Program-made: the position numbers and the translations under genes
Part shown: piece by piece, positions 43,085-52,203 of the stretch
How positions within the stretch are numbered: position 1 is the stretch's first letter
Layout: every line of letters starts with the position of its first letter
Notes under the pieces: generated by a model
What the model saw: only the letters and a program-made list of their open reading frames with translations
The model's database searches: none
Told to the model about the DNA's origin: nothing
Assembly (NCBI RefSeq): GCF_028867935.1
Contig: NZ_JAPQNS010000001.1
Location: 1,116,001 to 1,180,000 of the forward strand
Direction: 5' to 3'
Length of the DNA: 64,000 nucleotides
From: Flavobacterium sp. SUN052
GTDB taxonomy: Bacteria > Bacteroidota > Bacteroidia > Flavobacteriales > Flavobacteriaceae

Positions 43085-44024
43085 ACGCGGCAATAATCTC
43101 TTTCACTAATCGGTGTCGTACCACGTCACGGCCGTCAAGCTCCACAAACGCAATACCCTTTATTTTATGCAGTAACTGAGCCGACTCAATCAAACCTGAT
43201 TTCTGCTTTTGGGGCAGGTCAATTTGCGAACGGTCGCCGGTGATAATCGCTTTGGAAGTCGGTCCCATACGCGTCAGAAACATCTTCATCTGCATCGGCG
43301 TGGTGTTCTGAGCCTCATCAAGCAGAATAAACGCATTGTTCAGCGTACGTCCCCGCATGTAGGCGAGGGGAGCAATCTCAATAATGCGATTCTCGGTGTA
43401 AAACTTAAGTTTCTCGGCCGGAATCATATCGTCCAGCGCGTCATAGATCGGCCGGAGATAGGGGTCAATTTTTTCTTTGAGATCACCCGGCAAAAAGCCA
43501 AGATTTTCGCCTGCTTCAACGGCCGGGCGGGTAATAATAATCTTTTTGACCTCTTTGTTTTTTAGCGCCCGCACTGCAATGGCTACCGCAGTATATGTTT
43601 TGCCCGTTCCGGCGGGGCCAATAGCAAACACTAGATCGTGCGTTTCGGCAGCTTCAACCAGCTTTTTTTGATTAGCTGTTTTCGCCCTAACAACCACGCC
43701 TTTGGTACCATACACCAAAACATCCTCGTCGTTTCCTACATCGATAGGGAGAGGGCCTTCGCCGTTTGTGCTGGAGCCAGTCAGGTATGTTTCCACATTC
43801 TCGTGGGTTAGTTTACCATATTTCTGGAAGTGTTCCAAAAGTGAGTTTAGAACATCGGAAATGCGGCTAATTTCTGGTGTGGTGCCTTTTATGCGAATTT
43901 CGTTGCCGCGCGAAATGATGCGGCTCATTGGGAAAGCAGCAGCAACTTGCTTAATGTTTGTGTTTTCAACGCCCAAAAAATCAATGAGCGAAACGTTGTC
44001 TAAGGTGATTACTTTTTCGACCAA
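43065..44024 (-). CDS. phoH: PhoH family ATPase
   Basis: A 319-residue cytoplasmic P-loop NTPase. An N-terminal KH-like segment (about 25-65, AAAFPMSRIISRGNEIRIKG) is followed by Walker A GPAGTGKT at 136-143 and Walker B FILLDEAQN with TGDRSQIDLP. PhoH proteins are related to superfamily 1 helicases and are linked to RNA metabolism; YbeZ, the nearest E. coli relative, acts with the ribosome maturation factor YbeY. The first codon is TTG (44022-44024); no ATG occurs before the in-frame stop upstream. Confidence 0.95.
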   Translation of the reverse strand: MVEKVITLDNVSLIDFLGVENTNIKQVAAAFPMSRIISRGNEIRIKGTTPEISRISDVLNSLLEHFQKYGKLTHENVETYLTGSSTNGEGPLPIDVGNDEDVLVYGTKGVVVRAKTANQKKLVEAAETHDLVFAIGPAGTGKTYTAVAIAVRALKNKEVKKIIITRPAVEAGENLGFLPGDLKEKIDPYLRPIYDALDDMIPAEKLKFYTENRIIEIAPLAYMRGRTLNNAFILLDEAQNTTPMQMKMFLTRMGPTSKAIITGDRSQIDLPQKQKSGLIESAQLLHKIKGIAFVELDGRDVVRHRLVKEIIAAYEEAGQ

Positions 44025-44070
44025 ACGGATTCTGTAGTTTAATGTGAGAATAAAAGGGTTGTTTAGCCAC

Positions 44071-44100
44071 TAAATATAACGATAGGCTACGATTGGACAA
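44071..44100 (-). promoter_or_regulatory. Candidate promoter of phoH
   Basis: On the minus strand: TTG (44098-44100), 19 bases, TATATTTA (44071-44078), one base off the TAnnTTTG consensus. It lies about 47 bases upstream of the phoH start. Confidence 0.45.
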
Positions 44101-44349
44101 CGTATTTTCTCAAAAAAACAATCAAAAAATTCCTAAGCGGATGGAGACCAGCCCGTTGGATTTCACCTTGATAAAAGGTAATGCATACCAGCACCCTCGA
44201 TGAGACCGTGCCTATGCACCAGCAGGTGGGCATACGCACGGACTCGGGATAGCTGATATAAACACCGTAGTAGGGAGAAGGGATAAAATGTATTCTTCAG
44301 GCAATTGTTGCCCGATCTGGTAAAGTTCGTTGATAGGCCACGCGATTAA
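44101..44349. other. Gap between phoH and the sigma factor; structured segment, no gene
   Basis: The gap between the genes is 44025-44349 (325 bases). Besides the phoH promoter it holds a hairpin at 44206-44241: ccgtgcctatgcacc pairs imperfectly with ggtgggcatacgcacgg around a short loop. GCAT/ACCAGCA words are repeated at 44183-44195 and 44213-44225. I see no open frame with protein character. Confidence 0.45.
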
Positions 44350-44904
44350 TTAATACCCATGCTGCTCAAAATACATCCGACGAATTTTATCGCGGGTGCG
44401 CTTTAAACGCATTTTGATGGCACTGTCTTTTAGATTGTATTGCCGGGCAATTTCTTTAATATCCAGATCGTCTTCGTACTTCAACCGGATCAGCATGGCT
44501 TCTTCAAGGGTCATGTTCTCCATAACGACGGATAAATGGCGTAGCCGTTGTTCGAGTTGTTCAGTATCGTTTACGTCGGGCATGTTGTGGGCCGATTCGT
44601 CAAGTTCGATAATATTAGTCCGACTCGTACTCCTGAGCTGATCCATACAGTAATTGTAGGAGATGGCATAGAGCCAGGTTGAGAAGGCTGAACGTTCCTG
44701 AAAACGGTTCATGTTGGAGTGGATGCGCAGGAAAATATCGTGGGTAAAATCTTCGGCCTGACTGGCATCTTTGGTGAGCGAGTAGCAGCGTCGATACACT
44801 TTGCTTACATACCGATTGTAAAGCTGCTCAAAATAGGCGTTCTGGCGAGTGTGCAGGTACAGGCGTACCAGCTCCTCGTCTTTGACGGGATGTTTCATGT
44901 TCAC
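44350..44904 (-). CDS. ECF-type RNA polymerase sigma factor
   Basis: A 184-residue sigma-70 family factor of the extracytoplasmic-function group. Region 2 spans about 20-95, with AEDFTHDIFLRIHSNMNRF and FSTWLYAISYNYCMDQLR for -10 recognition. Region 4 spans about 130-180, with LIRLKYEDDLDIKEIA and the NLKDSAIKMRLKRTRDKI helix-turn-helix. No anti-sigma factor is encoded next to it. A dyad lies in its upstream region. Its gap neighbours give no clue to the signal. The ATG at 44902-44904 is one of two in-frame choices (MNM). Confidence 0.93.
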   Translation of the reverse strand: MNMKHPVKDEELVRLYLHTRQNAYFEQLYNRYVSKVYRRCYSLTKDASQAEDFTHDIFLRIHSNMNRFQERSAFSTWLYAISYNYCMDQLRSTSRTNIIELDESAHNMPDVNDTEQLEQRLRHLSVVMENMTLEEAMLIRLKYEDDLDIKEIARQYNLKDSAIKMRLKRTRDKIRRMYFEQHGY

Positions 44905-44945
44905 TTATTTTTATGGGGTAGGTTTGCACTCTTTACTCTCAACCA

Positions 44946-44978
44946 CTTACGACTTAAACATATGTTTAGTTTCGTAAG
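44946..44978. promoter_or_regulatory. Operator-like dyad upstream of the sigma factor
   Basis: cttacga (44946-44952) and tcgtaag (44972-44978) flank the perfect palindrome taaacatatgttta (44955-44968), 42-74 bases before the sigma ATG. This could be a repressor or autoregulatory site, or an mRNA leader hairpin. Confidence 0.45.
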
Positions 44979-45415
44979 CAACTGCAATTATACTAAAAAA
45001 GCAATTTAATAAGCCAGACGATGTAACTCACTGGCTTATTAATGGGCAATGTAAAGAGAATAGAAATGCCACGCAACGACATACTCCAGCCAACAAGATA
45101 AGTTTCTTATTGGTGGTCATAATATTTAGTAAACGGCAAAAATTTGCGTGTTTAAGTATGCTGTAAGTCTGTTTATAAAATATGTAAATGCTTTGTATTG
45201 AGAAATTTATGGCCTTAAAAACACTATAAAACGAGTTATAAATCTACTGGTTGTCAAGACTACTAACTAAATGGGAAGGGACGTGATTCTAAATTGCTGG
45301 TCACATGAATGTAAAAGGATGTACTAATGATACCGGCTAGAAATACAATGTCGGGTAACCTAACCAGTGAGAGCATTGATTAGATTACCCGACATTGCAT
45401 TGTTTGTACCCGAAA
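44979..45415. other. Long AT-rich gap between sigma factor and M61 gene with two hairpins
   Basis: The whole gap is 44905-45415 (511 bases). Besides the dyad it contains a 12-bp perfect hairpin at 45006-45017/45031-45042 (ttaataagccag) and a 13-bp one at 45346-45358/45385-45397 extended by wobble pairs, 19 bases past the M61 stop. Neither has a T-run. No protein-like frame is seen. Confidence 0.55.
45346..45397. repeat. Hairpin just after the M61 peptidase gene
   Basis: 13-bp perfect arms (caatgtcgggtaa / ttacccgacattg), continued by about seven partly wobble pairs, loop about 12 bases. It may act as a 3' stabiliser or weak terminator for the M61 transcript. Confidence 0.7.
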
Positions 45416-47266
45416 CTACTTAATCAACAACCACTTGTTGTAAAGGGACTTTTGTTTCTCAGTTTGATTAGGGATGGCTTCTAACCGATAGGCAACGAGT
45501 GGAAGTCGGGCAAGGGTAACGGGCAACTCGCGAACGATACCGCTGCGGTTGATAAGCATTTTAAATGTGTTGCCTGCTTTGTAGGAGGTCATTAGTCTGT
45601 TTACATCTTCAGTGACTCGAACACTGTCAATAGCCAGAATCTCGTCGCCCACGTTTAGGCCTGCCTGTTCAGCAGATGATCCGCGACGAACCGACGTTAT
45701 GGTTTGTCGGCCATTGGTTGGATTAAGGCCGGTTGCAACGCCGAGGTAGGGATTCGGGGAGTTTTCGTTCGTATTGACCAGTCGCAGCCCAAATGGCTCA
45801 AAGAAGGAAGCATAATCGATGGTCTCTGTTCCGTACACATATTTTGTAAAGAAGTCATCCAGCTTTTTGCCCCCAACCTGTTCCAGCGCCTGCTTCAGTT
45901 CTTCGTCGCGAAAACCGCGCTTCAGTTCCTTGTAGTATTTGTTGTAAAGCAGCTTCATGGCATCGCTAAGGTTCTTTTCGCCGTTGGTGCTGGCCAAAAT
46001 CGACAAGTTCAGCAGGGAAGCCAATACGCTCCCTTTACTGTAATACGAAACCGTACTGTTGCTCGAATTTTCGTTTGGCCGGTAATACTTAATCCAGGCA
46101 TCGAAGCTGGATTCGGCTACGGACTGGACTCGGTTACCGGGTTGATTTTCGATACCGTTGATACCACTGGCAACCACTGTCAGGTATTGTTCTGGCGTAT
46201 GAAAACCGGCCATTCGAAGAATATACTCTTCATAAAACGACGTGAAACCTTCAGCTTCCCACAAGGCTTTGGTGTAGTTCTCATTTTCATAATCGAACGG
46301 ACCTAAGGCGATTGGACGGAGACGCTTTACATTCCAGAGGTGAAAATATTCGTGCGCAACCAAGGTCAGAAATCCTTTGTAGTTGGCTTCAGTGGCGTAT
46401 GTTACCCGGTTGGTTTGTAGCGTGGTAGAGTTCTGGTGTTCCAGACCACCCCCACCAGGGCCAGCGTGGTGTACAATAAATGTGTAATTGGTGCAGGGAT
46501 GCTCGCCAAAGATTAAAGCTGCCGTTTCGCAGACGCGCTTATAATCGGCTGCCAGTCGCTGCTCGTTGTACTCGACCTCGCCATATTGAGCCACGGTATG
46601 AGGGACACCCGAGGCCGTGAATGTGAACGTTCGGTGATTGCCAATCTCAATAGGCGAATCGACAAGCAAATCGTAATCTGGAACATCATAAGCGAAGCCA
46701 GTGGAGCCAGAAGCGGGTTTTAGAGCAACAGACACTTTGTTCCAGCCTTTAGCGGGTTGCACCACCAGGCGGGCAGGCTGGGTTTTCAATGCATCGTTGA
46801 ACAGGAACATGCTGGCCCCGTTCACGTAGCCATGAGAGTCGTCAAGAAAGCTCGTCCGCACGGTAAGTTCGTAAGCGTAAACGCGATAACGAACAGTGAT
46901 ATCGTCGTTTGTCGTACTAATACGCCAGGTATTTTTGCGAATTTTCTCAACCGGCACAGGCTGCCCACCTACAATTGCCCGGAAGGCTTCCACGTTTTTG
47001 GCATACTCCCGAATCAAATACGAGCCGGGGGTCCAAACGGGCATTTTAAGATCGATATAGCCGTTTTTTTTCAGGTTTGTCAAGCCAGCAACGTTTCTAA
47101 GCGTCATTTCCACTTCGAAATAATGAGTCGCGGGTTGAGGCATCGAAAGGGTATAGGTGATCTGGGGGGCTGGAGCTGTATCGTCGTTGGCGGTAACAGG
47201 TATGGAGCCATACCATAGAAGTGCACATAGGTTGAGTAAAAAGCAATACCGCAAATTGTTTTTCAT
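45416..47266 (-). CDS. M61 family metallopeptidase with PDZ domain
   Basis: A 616-residue exported glycyl-aminopeptidase-type protease from the ATG at 47264-47266, where a signal peptide begins (NNLRYCFLLNLCALLWYG). The frame is open 25 codons further, but those residues are basic and would bury the signal. The zinc motif HEYFH (in LVAHEYFHLWNVKRLRP) lies near residue 290, and the third ligand Glu is in WEAEGFTSFYEEYIL. A PDZ domain near residues 490-580 (GLNVGDEILAIDSVRV) probably binds substrate termini. The enzyme is periplasmic and its substrate unknown. Confidence 0.93.
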   Translation of the reverse strand: MKNNLRYCFLLNLCALLWYGSIPVTANDDTAPAPQITYTLSMPQPATHYFEVEMTLRNVAGLTNLKKNGYIDLKMPVWTPGSYLIREYAKNVEAFRAIVGGQPVPVEKIRKNTWRISTTNDDITVRYRVYAYELTVRTSFLDDSHGYVNGASMFLFNDALKTQPARLVVQPAKGWNKVSVALKPASGSTGFAYDVPDYDLLVDSPIEIGNHRTFTFTASGVPHTVAQYGEVEYNEQRLAADYKRVCETAALIFGEHPCTNYTFIVHHAGPGGGGLEHQNSTTLQTNRVTYATEANYKGFLTLVAHEYFHLWNVKRLRPIALGPFDYENENYTKALWEAEGFTSFYEEYILRMAGFHTPEQYLTVVASGINGIENQPGNRVQSVAESSFDAWIKYYRPNENSSNSTVSYYSKGSVLASLLNLSILASTNGEKNLSDAMKLLYNKYYKELKRGFRDEELKQALEQVGGKKLDDFFTKYVYGTETIDYASFFEPFGLRLVNTNENSPNPYLGVATGLNPTNGRQTITSVRRGSSAEQAGLNVGDEILAIDSVRVTEDVNRLMTSYKAGNTFKMLINRSGIVRELPVTLARLPLVAYRLEAIPNQTEKQKSLYNKWLLIK

Positions 47267-47310
47267 ACGGAAAAGATAATACCTTCGTTTTTTAGCAAAA
47301 AAATGGTCAG

Positions 47311-47341
47311 CGAAACTACGACGCATTCGCCCATTACGCAA
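47311..47341 (-). promoter_or_regulatory. Candidate promoter of the M61 peptidase
   Basis: On the minus strand: TTG (47339-47341), 20 bases, TAGTTTCG (47311-47318), one base off the consensus. It lies 45 bases upstream of the ATG, in the divergent region shared with the TPR gene. Confidence 0.4.
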
Positions 47342-47355
47342 CCATTCCCTATTAT

Positions 47356-50300
47356 ATGTCCCAATCCCAGGCCCGTGCGGGCGTTCTCAAACTCACGGTT
47401 ATCGCGGGAATCGGTTTGGCCCTCCCGGCCGCCGGTCAGCGCACGTTGAGTTATACCGAATCGGATTATAATTATCGTAACGGCATCGAATTGTTTGAGA
47501 AAAGCAATTATGGTGCTGCCCGCTACGAATTTCGTCAATACCTCGACCGTCGAAAAACAAGCTCCAATAATACGGAAGCCATTTCTGCGGATCAAAACGT
47601 AGTGGATGCCGAATACCATATCGCCCTGGCGAGTCTGTACTTAGACGAACCGGGTTCGGAGGTATTGGTTGATCGCTTTGTTAAGAACCATAGTCAACAC
47701 CCCAAAGCAGGTCAGCTTTACGGTGATTTGGGGGCCTATTATTACGAACGCGAGGATTACGCCAAAGCCATTGACTTTTTGGAAAAGGCGATCGCGCAGA
47801 ACTCAACGGGCGGACAGTTACAGAAAAATAAATACCGGCTGGCACTGTCGTATTTCAATACACAGGATGTGAACCGGGCATTGCCGCTACTCAACGAAAT
47901 CAAGCTTGACCCCGACGCTGAAGATGCTCCGGCAGCGTCTTACTATGCCGGGGTGATTAATTACCGCAACAATAATTTCCGCGAGGCTACCGCTGATTTC
48001 AAACGTATTGCCCAGAATCCAACGTATCAGAACGAAGTTCCCAACTGGATTGCCCAATCGCTGTACCGCGAGCGCCGGTTCGATGAGTTGCTGACGTACA
48101 CCGAGCCGTTGCTTCGCCGTGGCGGTAATAGCCTGAGCGACGTTGGTCTGGTTACGGCTGAGGTGTATTACCAGCAGGGTAAATTCGACAAAGCGATACC
48201 GTATTATAAGCAGTATATCACTGCGAAGGGAGCCAAAGTGCCCGGTGCGGTAAAGCTTCGGTATGGCCAATCGCTGTTTAGGACGGGTAAATTTGATGAG
48301 GCCATAGTACAGTTGAAGCCAATTGCCTCGGGAAAAGATACTGTGGCTCAGTATGCGGCCTTCACCATGGGAATTAGCTATTTGCAAACCCAGAACCCCA
48401 CGTATGCCCTTACAGCTTTTGACCAAGCAGGTCGCTTGTCGTTCAATAAACCCATTCAGGAGGAAGCCCAGTTTAACCATGCCAAAGTACAGGTTGATCT
48501 GAACAGCGGAGCCGATGCGGTAAAAGAGTTGACCGCTTTTCTACAGCGGTACCCCGACAGTCCGTTTGAAAATGAGGCAAATGAACTTCTGAGTGAGGCT
48601 TATTTTGCGTCGAATAACTACCCGGCGGCCATTGCATACATCGAAAAACTCAAACGTCGGACGCCCAAAATTAACGCAACGTACCAACGCCTGACCTATA
48701 ATCAGGCCGTGAGCGACTATAATGCTGAACGTTACGGACAGGCCCAACAAAATTTCGATAAATCATTGAGTGTGCAGGCCGATGCCGAATTGCGGCAACA
48801 GGCTCAGTTCTGGAAAGCTGAAACGTATTCGGCTCAGAAACAATACGATACGGCCATTCCCTTGTATGCTTCGATTGCTAAGACGCCCGGCGAGATGGGT
48901 GCTAAAAGCTTGTATGCACTAGGCTATGCCTATTACAACAAAAAGGATTACCCCCGCGCCCTGACTTACTTCCGCGATTTCATCGCTAAAGGAAGCCAGG
49001 CCGATGATCCAAGCGTGGTGGAAGATGCTCGCGTTCGGCTGGCCGATACCTATTTCGCGACCAAGCAGTATAATGAGGCCATGCGGACCTACGACGAAGT
49101 GATTGCTCGAAGCCGGGGCGACCGCGATTACGCAACGTATCAGAAAGGATTGATTCTGACGTACGTTGGTCGTGATGTCGAAGCAAAATCTGAGTTTGAT
49201 AAACTACAGAAGCAATATCCAGGTTCGCGCTTCGTCGATGATGCGTTGTTCCAGACGGCCAACGTTGATTTTGAGAAAGGGGCTTATCAAGTGGCAATCC
49301 GTGGGTTTTCCAAGCTCATTACAGACCGCCCCAAAAGTTACCTTATTCCGTCGGCCCTGCTGAAACGCGCTACGGCCTATAGCAACCTGCAAACATACGA
49401 TCAGGCCATTGCAGACTACCGGCGAATTTTAGGTGAATATGGAAGCTCGGACCAGGCGCAGGGTGCCCTCCTCGGTTTGCAAAATGCCCTGAACGATGCT
49501 GGCCGACCCGAAGAATTCTCGGGCGTTTTAGGGCAGTACAAGAAATCGAATCCGGGTAGTTCTGACGTCGAAAAGGTTGAGTTCGATAACGCCAAGAACA
49601 TCTATTTCAACGAGAAATACGCCCAGGCTGTTCAGGCGTTGCTGGCTTTCATGCAGGAGTACCCAGCTAGTCCGAACCTGAGCGAAGCCCGGTATTACCT
49701 TGGCGAGTCGTACCGGCAAACCAAAGATGTAGCCAACGCACTTCGCTACTACAATATGGTGCTGACCGAAGGCAAGTCGGAATTTGTCACACGAGCTGCC
49801 ACACGGGCCGCCGAGCTGGAAACGAGTCAAAAGAATTACGCGCGTGCCGTTCGGAATTACCAGTTTGTGCTGGCTCAGGCCAATGGTAAAAATGAGCAGG
49901 TTGCCGCCCAATTGGGGCTAATGAACACCTACTTTGTGGTTCCAAAACTGGACTCTGCCGCTTATTATGCGCGCGAAGTAATTGAAACAGGCAACGTGGT
50001 TCCAGGTGCTCAAAACCGGGCTCAATTAATGCTTGGTAAAGTGGCTCTGGCAAAGAGCGATTATAAAACGGCTACCGCCGAGTTTGAAAAAACTGTTGCG
50101 CTGGCCAAAGACGTGTACGGTGCCGAAGCCAACTACCTGATGGGCGAAGTACTCTATCGGCAAAAAAAGTATAAGGAGTCGATTGCAACGCTGTTGAAGT
50201 TCAATGAAATGTTTGGTGAATTTGATTACTGGAAAGGCAAGGCGTTTATCCTGGTGTCCGATAACAACGTGGAGCTCAACGAAATTGTCCAGGCTCGTGG

Positions 50301-50391
50301 CGTACTTAACTCGATTATCCAAAATGCGGAGGATGAGCGGATTGTGGCTGAAGCCAAGCAAAAATTAGCCGCACTAGAAAATAAGAACTAA
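47356..50391 (+). CDS. Large tetratricopeptide repeat protein, exported
   Basis: A 1011-residue protein with a signal peptide (about 1-27, IAGIGLALPAAGQ), made almost wholly of TPR-type helical hairpins; units such as GAYYYEREDYAKAIDFLEKA and ALGYAYYNKKDYPRALTYF recur about every 34-38 residues. Such superhelical scaffolds in the periplasm of Bacteroidota help assemble envelope complexes and resemble long YbgF/BamD-like proteins. It is followed by an outer membrane beta-barrel gene and an HU/SPOR gene in the same direction, a trio likely to act together at the envelope or division site. A long hairpin separates it from the barrel gene. Confidence 0.9.
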   Translation: MSQSQARAGVLKLTVIAGIGLALPAAGQRTLSYTESDYNYRNGIELFEKSNYGAARYEFRQYLDRRKTSSNNTEAISADQNVVDAEYHIALASLYLDEPGSEVLVDRFVKNHSQHPKAGQLYGDLGAYYYEREDYAKAIDFLEKAIAQNSTGGQLQKNKYRLALSYFNTQDVNRALPLLNEIKLDPDAEDAPAASYYAGVINYRNNNFREATADFKRIAQNPTYQNEVPNWIAQSLYRERRFDELLTYTEPLLRRGGNSLSDVGLVTAEVYYQQGKFDKAIPYYKQYITAKGAKVPGAVKLRYGQSLFRTGKFDEAIVQLKPIASGKDTVAQYAAFTMGISYLQTQNPTYALTAFDQAGRLSFNKPIQEEAQFNHAKVQVDLNSGADAVKELTAFLQRYPDSPFENEANELLSEAYFASNNYPAAIAYIEKLKRRTPKINATYQRLTYNQAVSDYNAERYGQAQQNFDKSLSVQADAELRQQAQFWKAETYSAQKQYDTAIPLYASIAKTPGEMGAKSLYALGYAYYNKKDYPRALTYFRDFIAKGSQADDPSVVEDARVRLADTYFATKQYNEAMRTYDEVIARSRGDRDYATYQKGLILTYVGRDVEAKSEFDKLQKQYPGSRFVDDALFQTANVDFEKGAYQVAIRGFSKLITDRPKSYLIPSALLKRATAYSNLQTYDQAIADYRRILGEYGSSDQAQGALLGLQNALNDAGRPEEFSGVLGQYKKSNPGSSDVEKVEFDNAKNIYFNEKYAQAVQALLAFMQEYPASPNLSEARYYLGESYRQTKDVANALRYYNMVLTEGKSEFVTRAATRAAELETSQKNYARAVRNYQFVLAQANGKNEQVAAQLGLMNTYFVVPKLDSAAYYAREVIETGNVVPGAQNRAQLMLGKVALAKSDYKTATAEFEKTVALAKDVYGAEANYLMGEVLYRQKKYKESIATLLKFNEMFGEFDYWKGKAFILVSDNNVELNEIVQARGVLNSIIQNAEDERIVAEAKQKLAALENKN

Positions 50392-50409
50392 AAAGATTAT
50401 GGTTTGTAG

Positions 50410-50480
50410 CCTCGGTTTGTGTCCTCACAGACCGCTTAGTTAACGGATGTACTAGCGGTCTGTGAGGACACAAACCGAGG
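50410..50480. repeat. Very long hairpin, 27-bp perfect arms
   Basis: Arms 50410-50436 and 50454-50480 are perfectly complementary around 17 bases. It lies 19 bases after the TPR stop and 24 before the barrel ATG, with no T-run. A GTG at 50462 inside the right arm opens a false longer start for the next gene. Confidence 0.95.
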
Positions 50481-50503
50481 ACAAAACACAAACTATTCCC
50501 ATT

Positions 50504-52180
50504 ATGACATCACAAGCCCCCTACATACTTACCTTTTCGCTTTTTGCCATTTCATTCTCTGCAATGGCGCAGAATCCCCGCCCAACTCCTCCCAAAAAGG
50601 AAGGTGAGGTGGAGAATCAGGAGATTACCGTGGAGAAAAGCCGCCGGATTGAATTGCCACCCGCCAATCGGATCTTTAACAAGATTCCGTCAATCAAGCA
50701 GTCAGATGAACAGCGTAAGGTCAACTACGAATTTCAGGATCGTCAACTTACGGTAGGGGACCCCAAAACGACCCCTGGCGTATTGCCCGCATCGAGTACG
50801 CAGGCTGAGCAGCCCCCTATCTACAACAATTATGTGAAACTGGGAGCGGGTAATTATGGCTCGTTTCTGGGTGAGGCTTTTGTGGGTACAACGGGCCCTC
50901 AGAATATTGTACTGGAAGGTTCGCTAAAGCATCTGTCGTCGAATATTGGGCCGGTAGATGGCAAAAACTCCGGCCAGAGCGATACCAAAATGAATGTAAC
51001 GGCCAAGTACCTGACCGACGCCATCAAGTTTCAGGCTGATGCGGGCTATCAGCGCGAAGGATTCTTTTTTTATGGCTACAAGCCACGAACCGAAGTGCCT
51101 GACCGTGAAACAATTCGCCAACGACTTAACACGTATAATTTCCGCGTTGGCTTAGAGAATGCCAATACGGACAACTCCATTGATTACTCGCTTCGCACCG
51201 GTATCACCGTTCTTAAGGACCGTTATCAAGCTTCTGAAACGGACTGGGGAACCAACTTCAAAGGTTCGGTGAGTATTACTGACAAAGTGCTGGCCTTGGT
51301 TTCGGCTGATGCATACGTAACGCAACGGTCAGACCAATTTGTGGATAACCGGAACCTCTTCCGGGTGAAACCAACGTTCAAATATTCATCGCCACAATTA
51401 ACCGTTTCGGCTGGTGTGAATGCGGTGAACGAAACTGACAAACGATTAGGGGTAAACAGTACCCGCGCCTTTCCAGTAGTTGACGTTGATTTTGTTCCTA
51501 TTGGAAATGTACACTTCTTCGCTGGTATAGACGGCGATATTCAGCGGAATACACTACGAACGTTACTAAACGAAAACCGTTGGTTATCACCACAGATACC
51601 TTTAGCTAACACTGTTAAGCTAGGTGATTACTACGGAGGTGTCAAAGGGGCCGCAGGTGGTGGCTTTACGTTTGAAGGAAAGGCCTCGTTTGCCCGGTAT
51701 CGGAATTATTACACCTTCAATAACACCTTTCCCGATACCACTAAATTCTTCGCCCTGTATGATGCTGGCACGGCACGCGTATTGAACCTGACAGGCGAGA
51801 TTGGTTATAGCCAGAAAGACCGGTTTCGCTCAAACCTCCGCGTAGATTTTTACCGTTATGATCTCGACCAACTAGAAGCTGCGTGGCACCGCCCACGCCT
51901 GGCAGGCCGCTGGACAAACTCATTCATGCTGAACAAAAAATTGTTCATCACCGGCGATTTGTACTTTTACGAGGGTCTTCAGGGCAAGAATTTCGTTACC
52001 AACCAGATTCAGAAGCTCCCAACAATCTGGGATGCCAACATTAAAATTGACTATTTCCTAGGTACCCAGTTTGGCGCTTTTGTCTCGTTAAATAATATCG
52101 TTGGTCAGAATTATCAGCGGTATTTGTATTATCCGTCGCAGGGCCTTAACTTTCTCGGAGGAATTACGTATTCCTTCTGA
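50504..52180 (+). CDS. Outer membrane beta-barrel protein
   Basis: A 558-residue exported protein from the ATG at 50504, where a signal peptide begins (YILTFSLFAISFSAMAQN). A proline/charged linker (about 25-110) is followed by a long series of alternating amphipathic strands ending in an aromatic residue (GGITYSF), typical of outer-membrane barrels of the TonB-receptor/porin type. No plug domain is evident. The protein is probably the membrane partner of the preceding TPR protein and the following SPOR protein. Function unknown. Confidence 0.8.
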   Translation: MTSQAPYILTFSLFAISFSAMAQNPRPTPPKKEGEVENQEITVEKSRRIELPPANRIFNKIPSIKQSDEQRKVNYEFQDRQLTVGDPKTTPGVLPASSTQAEQPPIYNNYVKLGAGNYGSFLGEAFVGTTGPQNIVLEGSLKHLSSNIGPVDGKNSGQSDTKMNVTAKYLTDAIKFQADAGYQREGFFFYGYKPRTEVPDRETIRQRLNTYNFRVGLENANTDNSIDYSLRTGITVLKDRYQASETDWGTNFKGSVSITDKVLALVSADAYVTQRSDQFVDNRNLFRVKPTFKYSSPQLTVSAGVNAVNETDKRLGVNSTRAFPVVDVDFVPIGNVHFFAGIDGDIQRNTLRTLLNENRWLSPQIPLANTVKLGDYYGGVKGAAGGGFTFEGKASFARYRNYYTFNNTFPDTTKFFALYDAGTARVLNLTGEIGYSQKDRFRSNLRVDFYRYDLDQLEAAWHRPRLAGRWTNSFMLNKKLFITGDLYFYEGLQGKNFVTNQIQKLPTIWDANIKIDYFLGTQFGAFVSLNNIVGQNYQRYLYYPSQGLNFLGGITYSF

Positions 52181-52203
52181 GTTACTCTAACTAAACTTAA
52201 CCT

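Noticed and set aside
47267..47341. Longer start for the M61 peptidase
   Set aside because: It would put a basic stretch before the signal peptide and run through the predicted promoter.
50462..50503. Longer start for the outer membrane barrel
   Set aside because: The GTG lies inside the right arm of a hairpin, and the ATG at 50504 begins a proper signal peptide.
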